Part shown: one piece after another, positions 30,096 through 38,522 of the stretch | How the letters are laid out: each line of letters opens with the position of its first letter | How positions within the stretch are numbered: position 1 is the stretch's first letter | Source: Aliiroseovarius marinus | GTDB taxonomy: Bacteria > Pseudomonadota > Alphaproteobacteria > Rhodobacterales > Rhodobacteraceae | DNA length: 64,000 nucleotides | Direction of reading: 5' to 3' | Assembly (NCBI RefSeq): GCF_004360145.1 | Contig: NZ_ML178713.1 | Span: 226,374-290,373, forward strand | Made by a program: the position numbers and the translations under genes | The notes under the pieces: model-generated | Databases searched by the model: none | What the model saw: only the letters and a program-made list of their open reading frames with translations | What the model was told of the DNA's origin: nothing

Positions 30096-31868
30096 TCAGA
30101 ACTGCTCTGCCTCCAGCGCCATCACCGTGTCCGCTCCGCTTTCGATCCGTGCAAGATGCATCGACGTGGCGGGCAGGCGGCGTGCCATATAGTAGCGCGC
30201 GGTGGTCAGCTTGGTCTCATAGAACGTCGCGTCGCCTTCGCCACGTGACAGTGCGTCAAGTGCGGCGCGGGCCTGACGGGCCCACATGAAGGCAAGGCAG
30301 ACATGCCCAAACAGGTGCATGAAGTCATAGGATCCAGCCAAAGCGTTATTGGGGTTCTTTGCTGCCGACTGCATGAAGTACATGGCCGAGGCTTGCAGGT
30401 GCTTGGATGCGGTTTTCAGCGGTTCGATGAAGTCTTTCATCTCGTCGCTGTCTTGCTCTTTGCAATAGGATTTCACCATGTCAAAGAACGCCATGATCGG
30501 CTTGCCACCATCGGCAGCCAGCTTGCGGCCCACAAGGTCCAGCGCCTGAACGCCGTTGGCGCCTTCATAGATCTGGGTGATGCGGGCGTCGCGGGTAAAC
30601 TGGCTCATGCCATGTTCTTCGATATAGCCGTGACCGCCATAGACCTGCTGTGCAAGTACGGTCATGTCATAGCCTTGATCGGTCAAGAAGCCTTTCAGAA
30701 CCGGGGTCATCAGGCTGATGAGGCCGTCTGCATCCTTGTCTTCCGAGCGATGCGCCTGATCGATCAACTGCGCGCCCCACAGAAGGAACGCACGCGCGCC
30801 TTCGACAAAGCTTTTTTGATCCATCAACGAGCGGCGGATATCCGGGTGCACGATCAGCGGATCGGCGGGGCCGTCCGGGTTTTTCGCGCCGGTTACGTCG
30901 CGGCCCTGCAGGCGGTCCTTGGCGTAGATGACAGCGTTCTGATAGGCGGCTTCCGCCTGTGCCAGACCCTGCATCGCCACGCCCAGACGGGCCTCGTTCA
31001 TCATGGTGAACATGGCGCGCATGCCTTTGTGCAGATCGCCCAGCAGGAAGCCCTTTGCCTCGTCATAGTTCATGACACAGGTCGAGTTGCCGTGGATGCC
31101 CATCTTCTTCTCGATGTTGCCGACCGAGACACCGTTGCGCGATCCGACCGAGCCGTCCTCGTTCACGTTGAACTTGGGCACGATGAACAGCGATACGCCT
31201 TTGATGCCCTCGGGGCCGCCGGGGATTTTCGCCAGCACAAGGTGGATGACGTTGTCCGACATGTCGTGGTCACCGGCCGAAATGAAGATCTTCTGGCCCG
31301 AAACCTTGTAAGACCCATCGTCCTGCGGTTCAGCCTTGGTGCGCATCAGCCCCAGATCGGTGCCGCAATGCGGTTCCGTCAGGTTCATGGTGCCGGTCCA
31401 TTCGCAGCTAACCATCTTGGGCAAATAGGTCGCTTTCTGTTCGTCCGTGCCATGCGCCAGAATGGCCGAGGCCGCGCCGTGGGTCAGGCCCTGATACATG
31501 GTAAAGGCTTGGTTCGCAGACGAAAACAGCTCGCCCACGGCGGTGCCCAAAAGCACTGGCATGTTCTGGCCGCCGAACTCTTCCGGCATGTCCAGCCCGG
31601 TCCAGCCGCCTTCTTTCATCTGCTCGAACGCGTCCTTGAACCCGGTGGGGGTGTAGACGACGCCGTTCTCAAGACGGCAGCCTTCCTGATCGCCCACCGT
31701 GTTCAATGGGGCCAGCACTTCGCCCGCCAGTTTTCCGGCTTCTTCCAGTACCGCGCTGGTGAAGTCGCGTTCCAGGTCCCCGTATCCGGGAATGTCCGAT
31801 TGCTCGGCCTTCAGCACATCGTGCAGAAGAAAGGCCATGTCTTGGGTGGGCGCAGTATAGCTGGGCAT
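30096..31868 (-). CDS. Acyl-CoA dehydrogenase, ~590-residue type with C-terminal extension (FadE5/DmdC-like)
   Basis: 590 residues. FAD-dependent alpha,beta-dehydrogenation of acyl-CoA. Visible are [15 protein letters not shown] and the flavin-contact strand region [16 protein letters not shown] around 160-195, [12 protein letters not shown] and [14 protein letters not shown] near 415 with [15 protein letters not shown] just after, holding the usual active-site area. The long C-terminal helical extension marks the group that includes DmdC (methylmercaptopropionyl-CoA dehydrogenase) and long-chain FadE-like enzymes; which substrate applies here is unresolved. It starts 19 bp after the MerR regulator gene stop, so the two are probably co-transcribed. 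Confidence 0.92.
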   Translation of the reverse strand: MPSYTAPTQDMAFLLHDVLKAEQSDIPGYGDLERDFTSAVLEEAGKLAGEVLAPLNTVGDQEGCRLENGVVYTPTGFKDAFEQMKEGGWTGLDMPEEFGGQNMPVLLGTAVGELFSSANQAFTMYQGLTHGAASAILAHGTDEQKATYLPKMVSCEWTGTMNLTEPHCGTDLGLMRTKAEPQDDGSYKVSGQKIFISAGDHDMSDNVIHLVLAKIPGGPEGIKGVSLFIVPKFNVNEDGSVGSRNGVSVGNIEKKMGIHGNSTCVMNYDEAKGFLLGDLHKGMRAMFTMMNEARLGVAMQGLAQAEAAYQNAVIYAKDRLQGRDVTGAKNPDGPADPLIVHPDIRRSLMDQKSFVEGARAFLLWGAQLIDQAHRSEDKDADGLISLMTPVLKGFLTDQGYDMTVLAQQVYGGHGYIEEHGMSQFTRDARITQIYEGANGVQALDLVGRKLAADGGKPIMAFFDMVKSYCKEQDSDEMKDFIEPLKTASKHLQASAMYFMQSAAKNPNNALAGSYDFMHLFGHVCLAFMWARQARAALDALSRGEGDATFYETKLTTARYYMARRLPATSMHLARIESGADTVMALEAEQF

Positions 31869-31887
31869 GTCAGGCGTCCTTTTCCGG

Positions 31888-32277
31888 TCAGCTGTTGTCG
31901 TCGAACGAGGCGATTTTCGCTTGGCCCCATTCCAGTTGTTCGGTCAGATCGTTGATGGCTTCGTCCAGTTCCTCGCGCTGGCGCTTGAGGTCCTCGAGAT
32001 GCCCTTTGGCCACTTCCACGGTACGAGTCAGCTGCGTTTGTTGCTGATCGCCCATGTCATACAGATCCAGAAGTTGGCGGATCTCTTCCAGTGCAAAGCC
32101 AAAGCGCTTGCCGCGCAGGATCAGTTTCAGGCGCGCACGGTCACGTTTGGTGAACAGGCGCTTCTGGCCTTCCCGGATCGGGGAAAGCAGTTCTTTAGCC
32201 TCGTAAAACCGCAGCGTCCGTGCGGTGACGTCGAACGCATCGCACATCTGGCGGATGGTCATAAGATCGTCGGTCAT
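31888..32277 (-). CDS. MerR-family regulator of the beta-oxidation operon
   Basis: 129 residues, start at 32277 supported by GGAG 8 nt upstream. The winged helix-turn-helix (about 5-75) shows [21 protein letters not shown] and a long C-terminal dimerisation coiled coil (about 75-120, [23 protein letters not shown]). No metal-binding cysteines are present, as in the LiuR/AtuR-like MerR regulators of acyl-CoA catabolism. As the first gene before acyl-CoA dehydrogenase, GST, fadA and fadB, it most likely controls them and itself through the TTTACGTAAA palindrome upstream. The effector, perhaps an acyl-CoA, is inferred. Confidence 0.9.
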   Translation of the reverse strand: MTDDLMTIRQMCDAFDVTARTLRFYEAKELLSPIREGQKRLFTKRDRARLKLILRGKRFGFALEEIRQLLDLYDMGDQQQTQLTRTVEVAKGHLEDLKRQREELDEAINDLTEQLEWGQAKIASFDDNS

Positions 32278-32332
32278 TCGATACTCCATACTTTTCCGAC
32301 ACTGGCCACTGATCTGACCAGTTCCGTTTACA

Positions 32333-32362
32333 ATATATGTTGACGTTTACGTAAATGTAACG
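32333..32362 (-). promoter_or_regulatory. Candidate MerR operator/promoter of the beta-oxidation operon
   Basis: The 10-bp palindrome TTTACGTAAA is at 32346-32355 and extends imperfectly to about 24 bp (GTTGAC left, GTAACG right). On the minus strand a possible -35 TTACAT and -10 TATATT or TATTGT lie 17-19 bp apart with the palindrome between them, which is the usual MerR promoter design. It lies about 70 bp upstream of the MerR gene. Confidence 0.55.
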
Positions 32363-32423
32363 TGACGTCGCGTCTTTTCTTGTCGTGGCGTAAAGCCTGA
32401 TTTTACTGGGGATCGACAAAGGG

Positions 32424-32445
32424 CTGATTTTCAACCGAAAATCAG
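32424..32445. terminator. AT-rich hairpin between the two MerR genes
   Basis: CTGATTTTC (32424-32432) and GAAAATCAG (32437-32445) form a perfect 9-bp stem with loop AACC. A second hairpin (GAAGGCC/GGCCTTC, 32507-32527) lies closer to the second MerR gene. Neither has a clear T-run, but they separate the two transcription units. Confidence 0.4.
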
Positions 32446-32543
32446 TTTCCCTAGGGGCAAATGTTTTTTTCAGAGATTTGGAGCCGAAGGTGACCTTAGG
32501 GCAGTGAAGGCCTGATCTGGGCCTTCGAATCGCCGCTCAAAGC

Positions 32544-32912
32544 TCAGCCCAGTCCGTCGGCCACGTCATCGCGCAGCTTCTGAAGGTCGGTGATACTGTC
32601 TGCCAGCTCTTCATACTGTGCGCGCAGCGCAGACAACTGACGATCCGCCAGCTCGACCCACGCGCGGTTCTGAGCGTCGGTACCTTTTTCATCGTAGATC
32701 AAAAGCCACTGGCGCAGTTCTTCCAGCGAAAACCCGAAACGGCGTCCGCGCAGAATCAGAGTCATCCGGGCCACTTCGCGCGGAGTGTAAAAGCGCGACC
32801 GGCCTTCCTTTTCGGGGCTCAGAAGCTCGATATACTCGTAATAGCGCAGGGTGCGCGGGGTAACATCGAACTTTGCGCACATTTCTTTAAATGTCAGGCG
32901 GTCGTCAGACAT
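32544..32912 (-). CDS. Second MerR-family regulator
   Basis: 122 residues from the ATG at 32912 (GAGGGGAG upstream). Winged helix-turn-helix FKEMCAKFDVTPRTLRYYEYIE then REVARMTLILRGRRFGFSLEELRQWL, followed by a coiled coil (LADRQLSALRAQYEELADSI). It is clearly a paralogue of the regulator 270 bp downstream (shared [18 protein letters not shown] and LRG-RRFGF patterns) and likewise lacks metal cysteines. No operator like TTTACGTAAA is seen before it. Its target is unclear; it could act on the beta-oxidation operon or on distant genes. Confidence 0.88.
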   Translation of the reverse strand: MSDDRLTFKEMCAKFDVTPRTLRYYEYIELLSPEKEGRSRFYTPREVARMTLILRGRRFGFSLEELRQWLLIYDEKGTDAQNRAWVELADRQLSALRAQYEELADSITDLQKLRDDVADGLG

Positions 32913-33043
32913 AGCGCTCCCCTCGGCTTCACGTCGTTCCACCGTAAAGGACTGAGCGAAGGGGTGCAATTCAGTAGAACCACGCGGTTGACGGGCAATT
33001 TCGCGCGGGGACAGGTGGGGCCAGTGTCCGGCCCCAAAAGGCG

Positions 33044-34168
33044 TCAGTTCATAAAGCCCGGTGCGAAGATATAGAACGCATAGGCGATGATCATCGCGGG
33101 GATCGTCGAATAGAGCGTCGCATAGATCGCGGCCTTCGGGTTCAGCGCAATCGCCGGGAACAGCGCGTCGCCATCATTTGACACGGCGTTGCCCATCAGA
33201 GCGGCGAACGGGATGATGCCGTTCAAATACAGTGTTGTCACCAGAACCTGCGGGCCACAGCCGGGGATCAAGCCAACCAGCACGCCCATCAGGGGCAGCA
33301 ACGGGCCGATTGATTGGAACAGCAGCTCCAGATCCATCCCGCCGAACTCGGCCACATAGTCATAGGCCAGATAGGCACCGATCACCCAGACCGAGATAAA
33401 GCTGGTTTCTTCCGCCATGCGTGTCAGGGGGCTATCCTTGGCGTTAGTCATGGCAGACACTTTCGAGGTCGCCCAGATGGTCAGGCCAAGGAAGGTGCCC
33501 ACAAGCGCGATCCACATGACGGGCAGGCCGAATACATGACTGATGTCGATCTGCGCCAGTTGTGACGCGCCAACATAGAAGCCAGGTATGGCCAGAAGCA
33601 GATAGATCACATCCTGAGGACGAGTTTTGCCGATCAGCGGCGCAATCTCGCAACTGGCCAACGTCGTTTCGCGATATTCGACCGAATGGAAGCGATCCAC
33701 GATCCAGCCCGACAAGACGCCGATGGCCAGCGACAGGGGCAGCACGATGGCGGCTGCGTCGGGGCGGGTCGCCAAAAGCAGGAACGCGGCATCGCCCATG
33801 GTGGCGGTCAGAGCGGCAACCACCGCGCCGAAGCCCACATGGCCGGAACTGTAGGCAGCAACTACGACCACAGCACCACCGCAGCCGGGTGTCGCGCCAA
33901 GCATCGCAGCCAGCGGCACTTGCGCGCCTTTTGCGTTCGACAGAACCTCGCCGATGTCGAATTTGAACAGCCGCTCGGCGCCGTAGAACAAAAGTAACGT
34001 AGCGGCAACAAAGACCGAGACCTGAACATAGGCGTCCGTCATCAACTCGCGGGTCAGTTCCCCAAGGTGCCCAGGCGCCATGGCCAGTGCGGCCATAATG
34101 GCCAACACCAAAAGGCGTTTGGGGCGTCGCACTCCGAAAGGCGTGGCAATGGTTGTGGCGTCGGTCAT
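33044..34168 (-). CDS. mntX: Putative manganese transporter, MntX / ArsP_2-like
   Basis: 374 residues, about ten membrane helices. Two halves repeat each other: PGCGG at 94-98 and PGCGP at 302-306, each followed ~30 residues later by a Gly-Asp (MGDAAFL 124-130, DGDALFP 332-338), an internal duplication typical of transporters. I recognise the family once called putative 10TM heavy-metal exporter (ArsP_2), which in roseobacters includes the MntX manganese uptake protein. A Fur/Mur-type box sits 13-33 bp before the start, supporting metal control. The direction of transport is from known roseobacter work, not from this sequence. Ribosome site is weak. Confidence 0.8.
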   Translation of the reverse strand: MTDATTIATPFGVRRPKRLLVLAIMAALAMAPGHLGELTRELMTDAYVQVSVFVAATLLLFYGAERLFKFDIGEVLSNAKGAQVPLAAMLGATPGCGGAVVVVAAYSSGHVGFGAVVAALTATMGDAAFLLLATRPDAAAIVLPLSLAIGVLSGWIVDRFHSVEYRETTLASCEIAPLIGKTRPQDVIYLLLAIPGFYVGASQLAQIDISHVFGLPVMWIALVGTFLGLTIWATSKVSAMTNAKDSPLTRMAEETSFISVWVIGAYLAYDYVAEFGGMDLELLFQSIGPLLPLMGVLVGLIPGCGPQVLVTTLYLNGIIPFAALMGNAVSNDGDALFPAIALNPKAAIYATLYSTIPAMIIAYAFYIFAPGFMN

Positions 34169-34180
34169 GTCGGCACTTTT

Positions 34181-34201
34181 AATTGAGAATAATTCTTAAT
34201 T
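34181..34201 (-). promoter_or_regulatory. Fur/Mur-like metal box upstream of mntX
   Basis: A 21-bp interrupted palindrome with arms AATT-GAGAAT and ATTCTTAATT. It resembles Fur-superfamily (Mur/Irr) sites of the form AGAAT-N-ATTCT. Located 13-33 bp upstream of the mntX ATG, a position that would block transcription. Which family member binds is not determinable here. Confidence 0.6.
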
Positions 34202-34271
34202 GCGAAACTAGGGGCTGGACGCGTGAATTGCAAGGGCCAATAAAAGACATGAAAGCACAAGGATATTTGCC

Positions 34272-34775
34272 ATGATGAAAGGCATGACGGCCGAACAGAA
34301 GGCCGAACTGGCGCGGAAATTCACCGAGGCGATTCCGCATTGCAAGGCGCTTGGGATGGTGCTGGAAAAGCTGGAAGACGGCGAAGCGATCATGTCCATG
34401 CCCTATGATGAAAAGCTGATCGGGGATCCGCGGACAGGCGTGATTCACGGGGGCGCGGTATCGGCGCTGTTGGATACGTGCTGCGGTTCGGCCGTGATGA
34501 GCCACCCCAAGGCGCCCGCGATTACCGCGACGATTGATCTGCGCATCGATTATATGCGCCCCGCAACACCGGGTCAGAGGATCACCGCCAAGGCGACCTG
34601 CTATCACGTTACGCGTTCGGTCGCGTTTGTAAGCGCGGTGGCATTGGACGAAGACGAGGATCGTCCTGTTGCAACTGCCTCCGGCGCGTTTACCGCCGAT
34701 GGCGACCCCAAACGTCGCTCGACCGAGATTTCCAATGACATCACTGATGATGTCAGCGAAGGAGGTGCCGTATGA
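34272..34775 (+). CDS. PaaI-family hotdog thioesterase, copy 1
   Basis: 167 residues. Hotdog-fold acyl-CoA thioesterase: the loop and central helix motif is GVIHGGAVSALLDTCCG near residue 56, followed by TATIDLRIDYMRPATPGQ. Probably a cytosolic homotetramer hydrolysing aryl- or acyl-CoA. Ribosome site AAGGA sits 8 nt before tandem ATGs. Its stop overlaps the next gene by 4 bp. Paralogous to that gene, sharing DEKLIG and HGG segments; duplication followed by divergence is likely. Confidence 0.9.
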   Translation: MMKGMTAEQKAELARKFTEAIPHCKALGMVLEKLEDGEAIMSMPYDEKLIGDPRTGVIHGGAVSALLDTCCGSAVMSHPKAPAITATIDLRIDYMRPATPGQRITAKATCYHVTRSVAFVSAVALDEDEDRPVATASGAFTADGDPKRRSTEISNDITDDVSEGGAV

Positions 34776-35287
34776 GCTTGCCCCCGAACCACAAACGCCC
34801 CGAGCCGGTCGAGGTTGTAAAACAACGCCGTGACGCGGCCCTGTCTGGGTTGGTCGATGGCGTGCCTTATGTGCAGTTCCTTGGAATTAGTGTCGAACGT
34901 CACGGGGACGAGTTGACCGCCATCTTGCCGTTCGACGAGAAGCTGATCGGTAACCCGATGCTGCCTGCGATCCATGGTGGCGTGACGGCTGCGTTTCTGG
35001 AAACGGCTGCGGTGATCCAGCTAAGTTGGTCAACCCTGTGGGAGGACATGGAAAGCGGCGTGTTGGACCCCTCGACGCTTGGCCCGGACAACATGCCCTA
35101 TTTGCCCAAGACGATTGATTTCTCGATCGACTATCTGCGCTCGGGCCTGCCGCGTGACGCCTATGCGCGTGCGCGGGTCGTGCGGCAGGGGCGGCGCTAT
35201 GCGTCGGTGCATGTGGAAGCATGGCAAGACCGTCGCGAGAAGCTTTACGCGCAGGCGACCGGCCACTTCCTGATGCCCGGCTCGTGA
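34772..35287 (+). CDS. PaaI-family hotdog thioesterase, copy 2
   Basis: 171 residues. Same fold as the gene upstream, with FDEKLIGNPMLPAIHGGVTAAFLETAA near residue 52 and KTIDFSIDYLRSGLPRDAYARA at about 113. The catalytic-region residues differ from copy 1 (an ETAAV pattern in place of DTCCG), so the two may form a hetero-oligomer or act on different acyl-CoAs. ATGA overlap with copy 1 and GTGA overlap with the MATE transporter gene point to one translationally coupled operon. Confidence 0.88.
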   Translation: MSLPPNHKRPEPVEVVKQRRDAALSGLVDGVPYVQFLGISVERHGDELTAILPFDEKLIGNPMLPAIHGGVTAAFLETAAVIQLSWSTLWEDMESGVLDPSTLGPDNMPYLPKTIDFSIDYLRSGLPRDAYARARVVRQGRRYASVHVEAWQDRREKLYAQATGHFLMPGS

Positions 35288-36594
35288 ACGGTTCCGCGCT
35301 GACCCATCGGCGCGTTTTGGCGGTGGCGGGGCCGATTGTCCTGTCCAACGTGACTGTGCCCATTCTTGGGCTGGTGGATACCGGTGTGATCGGCCAGTTG
35401 GGCGATGCCGTACCCATCGGCGCAGTCGGTCTGGGTGCAGTGATCCTGTCCACATTCTTCTGGGTCTTCGGCTTCCTGCGGATGGGCACAACGGGCTTGA
35501 CCGCGCAAGCGCACGGAGCAGGACGCGCGGGCGAGGTTGCCGCGATGCTGACCCGCGCCCTTATGATCGCGGTCGCCGCAGGAGTTGCCTTGATCGCTCT
35601 GCAAGGCCCGTTGTTCTGGGCGGCGTTTCAGGTGGCCCCAGCCTCGGACGAGGTCGAGACGCTGGCGCGCGACTACCTCGCTATCCGCATTTGGGGCGCG
35701 CCTTTTGCGATCTCGGTCTATGCCTTCACGGGCTGGCTGATCGCGCTAGAGCGCGCGCGGTCTGTTCTGGTTTTGCAGGTCGTGATGAACGGTGTGAATA
35801 TCGGGCTGGACTTGTGGTTCGTGCTTGGGCTGGACTTGGGGGTCGAGGGCGTTGCGATTGCCACCCTTTTGGCGGAGTTCTCGGGCGCGGCACTGGGCCT
35901 ATGGCTGTGCCGCGACATCTTCCGCAACCCCGCATGGCGCGACCGCGCACGGGTGCTCGACGGGCCGACCTTGAAAAACATGGCCGTGGTGAACAGTGAC
36001 ATCCTGCTGCGCTCGCTGTTCATCATGGCGATCTTCACCAGCTTCACCTTCTATGGCTCGGGCCTGTCGGACACGGAACTCGCTGCCAATCAGGTGCTGA
36101 TGCAGTTCCTGCACGTGACGGCCTACGCAATGGACGGGTTCGCCTTCGGCGCCGAGGCCTTCGTGGGCCAAGCGCTGGGCGCGCGTGACCGTTTCGGCGT
36201 CAGGCGCGCATCCGTCTTGACCAGCCTGTGGGGCGCAGGGATTTCCTGCGCCTTGGGGCTGAGCTTCGTCGTGGTTGGGGGCTGGGGCATCGACGTAATG
36301 ACCACAGCGCAGGATGTGCGTCAGGTCGCGCGGGATTTTCTGCCCTATATGGTGCTCGCCCCGCTTCTGGGCTGGCCTGCGTGGATGCTGGACGGCATCT
36401 TCATCGGCGCCACGCGAACCGCCGACATGCGCAATATGATGATCCTGTCTGCGACGATTTATTTCGCAGCCGTCTATGCCCTGATGCCAAGTCTGGGCAA
36501 TCACGGTCTGTGGGCGGCGCTGTTGATTTCATTCGTGGCACGCGGGGCGAGTTTGGCCCTGCGCTATCCGGCGCTGGAACGGTCTGCAGCGTAA
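35284..36594 (+). CDS. MATE-family efflux transporter
   Basis: 436 residues starting at GTG 35284, which overlaps the preceding stop; the frame extends upstream inside the thioesterase gene but a start there is unlikely. Twelve predicted membrane helices in two MATE repeats, with the N-terminal VLAVAGPIVLSNVTVPILGLVDT typical of the DinF/NorM group. MATE proteins export cationic drugs or metabolites with Na+ or H+. The tight coupling to two thioesterases is the noteworthy part and suggests export of a product of acyl-CoA hydrolysis, though that is speculation. Convergent with arsC, only 4 bp apart. Confidence 0.92.
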   Translation: MNGSALTHRRVLAVAGPIVLSNVTVPILGLVDTGVIGQLGDAVPIGAVGLGAVILSTFFWVFGFLRMGTTGLTAQAHGAGRAGEVAAMLTRALMIAVAAGVALIALQGPLFWAAFQVAPASDEVETLARDYLAIRIWGAPFAISVYAFTGWLIALERARSVLVLQVVMNGVNIGLDLWFVLGLDLGVEGVAIATLLAEFSGAALGLWLCRDIFRNPAWRDRARVLDGPTLKNMAVVNSDILLRSLFIMAIFTSFTFYGSGLSDTELAANQVLMQFLHVTAYAMDGFAFGAEAFVGQALGARDRFGVRRASVLTSLWGAGISCALGLSFVVVGGWGIDVMTTAQDVRQVARDFLPYMVLAPLLGWPAWMLDGIFIGATRTADMRNMMILSATIYFAAVYALMPSLGNHGLWAALLISFVARGASLALRYPALERSAA

Positions 36595-36598
36595 CGCC

Positions 36599-36940
36599 TC
36601 AGAGGATCTCGAGCACGCTTTCCGGCGGACGTCCGATCCGTGCTTTGCCGTCTTTCAGCACAATGGGGCGTTCGATCAGGATCGGATTGGCCAGCATCGC
36701 GGCGATCAGCTCGTCTTCGGGCGTGTCCGCAGATAGACCAAGCTCCTTAAAGACCTTCTCGCCCTTGCGCATGATGTCGATCGGCGCAGCGTCCAATGCG
36801 GTCAGAACGGCCCGCAGTTCGGCCTCACTCGGCGCATCATCCAGATACCGGCGCACGGTGACGTCTTCGCCGCGCTCTTCCACCAATGCCAACGTCTGGC
36901 GCGATTTCGAGCAGCGGGGGTTGTGCCAAATCTCGGTCAT
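36599..36940 (-). CDS. arsC: Arsenate reductase, glutaredoxin-coupled (ArsC/YfgD-like)
   Basis: 113 residues, full length. Thioredoxin-fold protein with the single catalytic cysteine in [13 protein letters not shown] (Cys9) and the downstream basic residues [11 protein letters not shown] typical of the ArsC group, where the Ile-Glu-Arg-Pro segment includes the arsenate-binding arginine. In this family many members act on substrates other than arsenate. It overlaps pyrD by 4 bp and ends the DUF952-pyrD-arsC operon. There is no arsenite pump or ArsR nearby, so arsenic resistance is not certain. Confidence 0.88.
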   Translation of the reverse strand: MTEIWHNPRCSKSRQTLALVEERGEDVTVRRYLDDAPSEAELRAVLTALDAAPIDIMRKGEKVFKELGLSADTPEDELIAAMLANPILIERPIVLKDGKARIGRPPESVLEIL

Positions 36941-38001
36941 AGCCAGGCCTCGCGTCCGGTTCCAACGGCATCGGCAACGCAGGCAAACCCGTCACGTTGC
37001 AACCGCTCATCAATCCCGCGTGCGATCTCTTCCACAAGGCTGATGCCTTTATACGCCAGCGAGGAATAAAGCTGCACCACCGACGCGCCCGCAAGGATCT
37101 TCTGATACGCATCCTCGGCCGAGGCGATGCCGCCAACTCCGATCAACGGCATTTGCCCATCGGTCAGCTGGGACAAACGCGCCAACACACGCGTGGACTT
37201 TTCGAACAAAGGCGGGCCAGACAGACCTCCTGCTTCGTCCTTATGTACACTTTTCAAACCTTCGCGCGACAAAGTGGTGTTGGTGGCGATCACCGCGTCA
37301 ACATTCACCTCCTGCGCGACACCGGCCACTTCGGCCAGCTCTGCATCCGTTAAATCTGGCGCGATCTTCAGGAAAATCGGCGTGTATTTGTCGTGATCCT
37401 TGCGCGCATCCAGTACGCCCTGCAGCAACCCACGCAGCGCATCGGCACCCTGCAGATCGCGCAGCTTTTCGGTGTTGGGCGAGCTCACATTGACCGTTAC
37501 GAAATCCACGAACGGCCCGCAGCAATTGAACACTTTCACATAGTCCGCAGCCCGGTCGTCGCTGTCCTTGTTGGCGCCAAGGTTCAGACCCACTGGCACC
37601 GGGCGACGGCGCGAACGGCGGGTCAGGCGGGCGGCGGCTGCCTCCATCCCTTCGTTGTTGAAGCCGAAGCGGTTGATGACGGCTTGATCTTCGGTCAGGC
37701 GAAACAGACGCGGCTTGGGGTTGCCGGGTTGCGGACGCGGGGTGACAGCACCCACTTCCACAAAGCCAAAACCCGCTTGCGTCAGCGCATCCACAACGGT
37801 GGCGTTCTTATCATAACCCGCAGCCAGACCGACGGGGTTGGTCATCTCCATCCCGCAGAAGGTGGTCTTCAACCGGTCCGAGGTCACAATCCCCGGCATC
37901 GGCACCACGCCCGCTTTCATCGCCATCAACGCCAGCGTATGCGAGCGTTCGGGGTCCACCTTGTGCAGCGCCTTCAGCGCCAGTTTCTCGATCACGTTCA
38001 T
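36937..38001 (-). CDS. pyrD: Dihydroorotate dehydrogenase (quinone)
   Basis: 354 residues, class 2 membrane-associated enzyme. Oxidises dihydroorotate to orotate with ubiquinone in pyrimidine synthesis. Shows the N-terminal helical quinone region, [49 protein letters not shown], the catalytic-serine segment [13 protein letters not shown] and the FMN phosphate site [13 protein letters not shown]. Overlaps the DUF952 gene by 4 bp upstream and arsC by 4 bp downstream. Confidence 0.98.
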   Translation of the reverse strand: MNVIEKLALKALHKVDPERSHTLALMAMKAGVVPMPGIVTSDRLKTTFCGMEMTNPVGLAAGYDKNATVVDALTQAGFGFVEVGAVTPRPQPGNPKPRLFRLTEDQAVINRFGFNNEGMEAAAARLTRRSRRRPVPVGLNLGANKDSDDRAADYVKVFNCCGPFVDFVTVNVSSPNTEKLRDLQGADALRGLLQGVLDARKDHDKYTPIFLKIAPDLTDAELAEVAGVAQEVNVDAVIATNTTLSREGLKSVHKDEAGGLSGPPLFEKSTRVLARLSQLTDGQMPLIGVGGIASAEDAYQKILAGASVVQLYSSLAYKGISLVEEIARGIDERLQRDGFACVADAVGTGREAWL

Positions 38002-38336
38002 GCCAAATCCTCGGGGAATTCATGGCCATCCGGGCCAAGCGGAAGGTCGCAGTTCCATAGGACTTCGGACAGCATGAGTTCGCGATAGAGATGCGGGAAC
38101 AAGGCGCCCCCGCGCGAGGGCTCCCATTTCAGCAACGCGCCCATCGCGTCGGCCTCGAACGCGACCAGAACCAGTCCTTCGTCTTCAGCGAAGTGCTTGG
38201 CGGCGGTTTCGCGCACCTGTGCGGCGGTCGAGAAATGGATGAACCCGTCATGCACATCAATCGGAGCGCCAGTGGTCTTTCCGGCCATCTTGAAGGCTTG
38301 CCATTCAGCAGCCTGAAGTATCTTGTAAATCTGCAT
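37998..38336 (-). CDS. DUF952 family protein
   Basis: 112 residues. Recognised by [12 protein letters not shown] at the N-terminus, [16 protein letters not shown] near 36 and [15 protein letters not shown] near 80, typical of DUF952. Function of this cytosolic family is unknown; no catalytic assignment is made. The start at 38336 gives the usual family N-terminus; an ATG three codons upstream is also possible. First gene of the DUF952-pyrD-arsC operon, coupled to pyrD by ATGA. Confidence 0.85.
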   Translation of the reverse strand: MQIYKILQAAEWQAFKMAGKTTGAPIDVHDGFIHFSTAAQVRETAAKHFAEDEGLVLVAFEADAMGALLKWEPSRGGALFPHLYRELMLSEVLWNCDLPLGPDGHEFPEDLA

Positions 38337-38452
38337 GGCTCTCATGTGCCGCGTTGGGGTCTATGCGTCAAGCGGAGTTGGCAAATTGCTGCGTTTATCG
38401 CGGGTCGGCACGTCATCTTCTTGTTACGTCAGCTTGCCACCTAAACGCGAGT

Positions 38453-38496
38453 GTTTTGACAAGCCGCCCCGACTCACGCCACGCTCTTGTCAAAAC
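38453..38496. promoter_or_regulatory. 11-bp perfect inverted repeat before the 5'-nucleotidase gene
   Basis: GTTTTGACAAG (38453-38463) and CTTGTCAAAAC (38486-38496) are perfect complements separated by 22 bp, ending 26 bp before the start codon. A TTGACA box is present in each arm, in opposite orientations. It could form an mRNA leader hairpin or be a two-site operator. Confidence 0.45.
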
Positions 38497-38522
38497 AACA
38501 AGACAAATTGGGAGATTTACTC

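Noticed and set aside
30303..31955. 550-codon open frame opposite the acyl-CoA dehydrogenase
   Set aside because: Composition artefact of the antisense frame; the dehydrogenase is clear.
36599..36940. Arsenic resistance operon
   Set aside because: arsC stands with pyrD and a DUF952 gene; no arsenite pump, ArsR or other resistance gene is adjacent, and the ArsP_2-like gene at 33044 belongs to a manganese-linked group.
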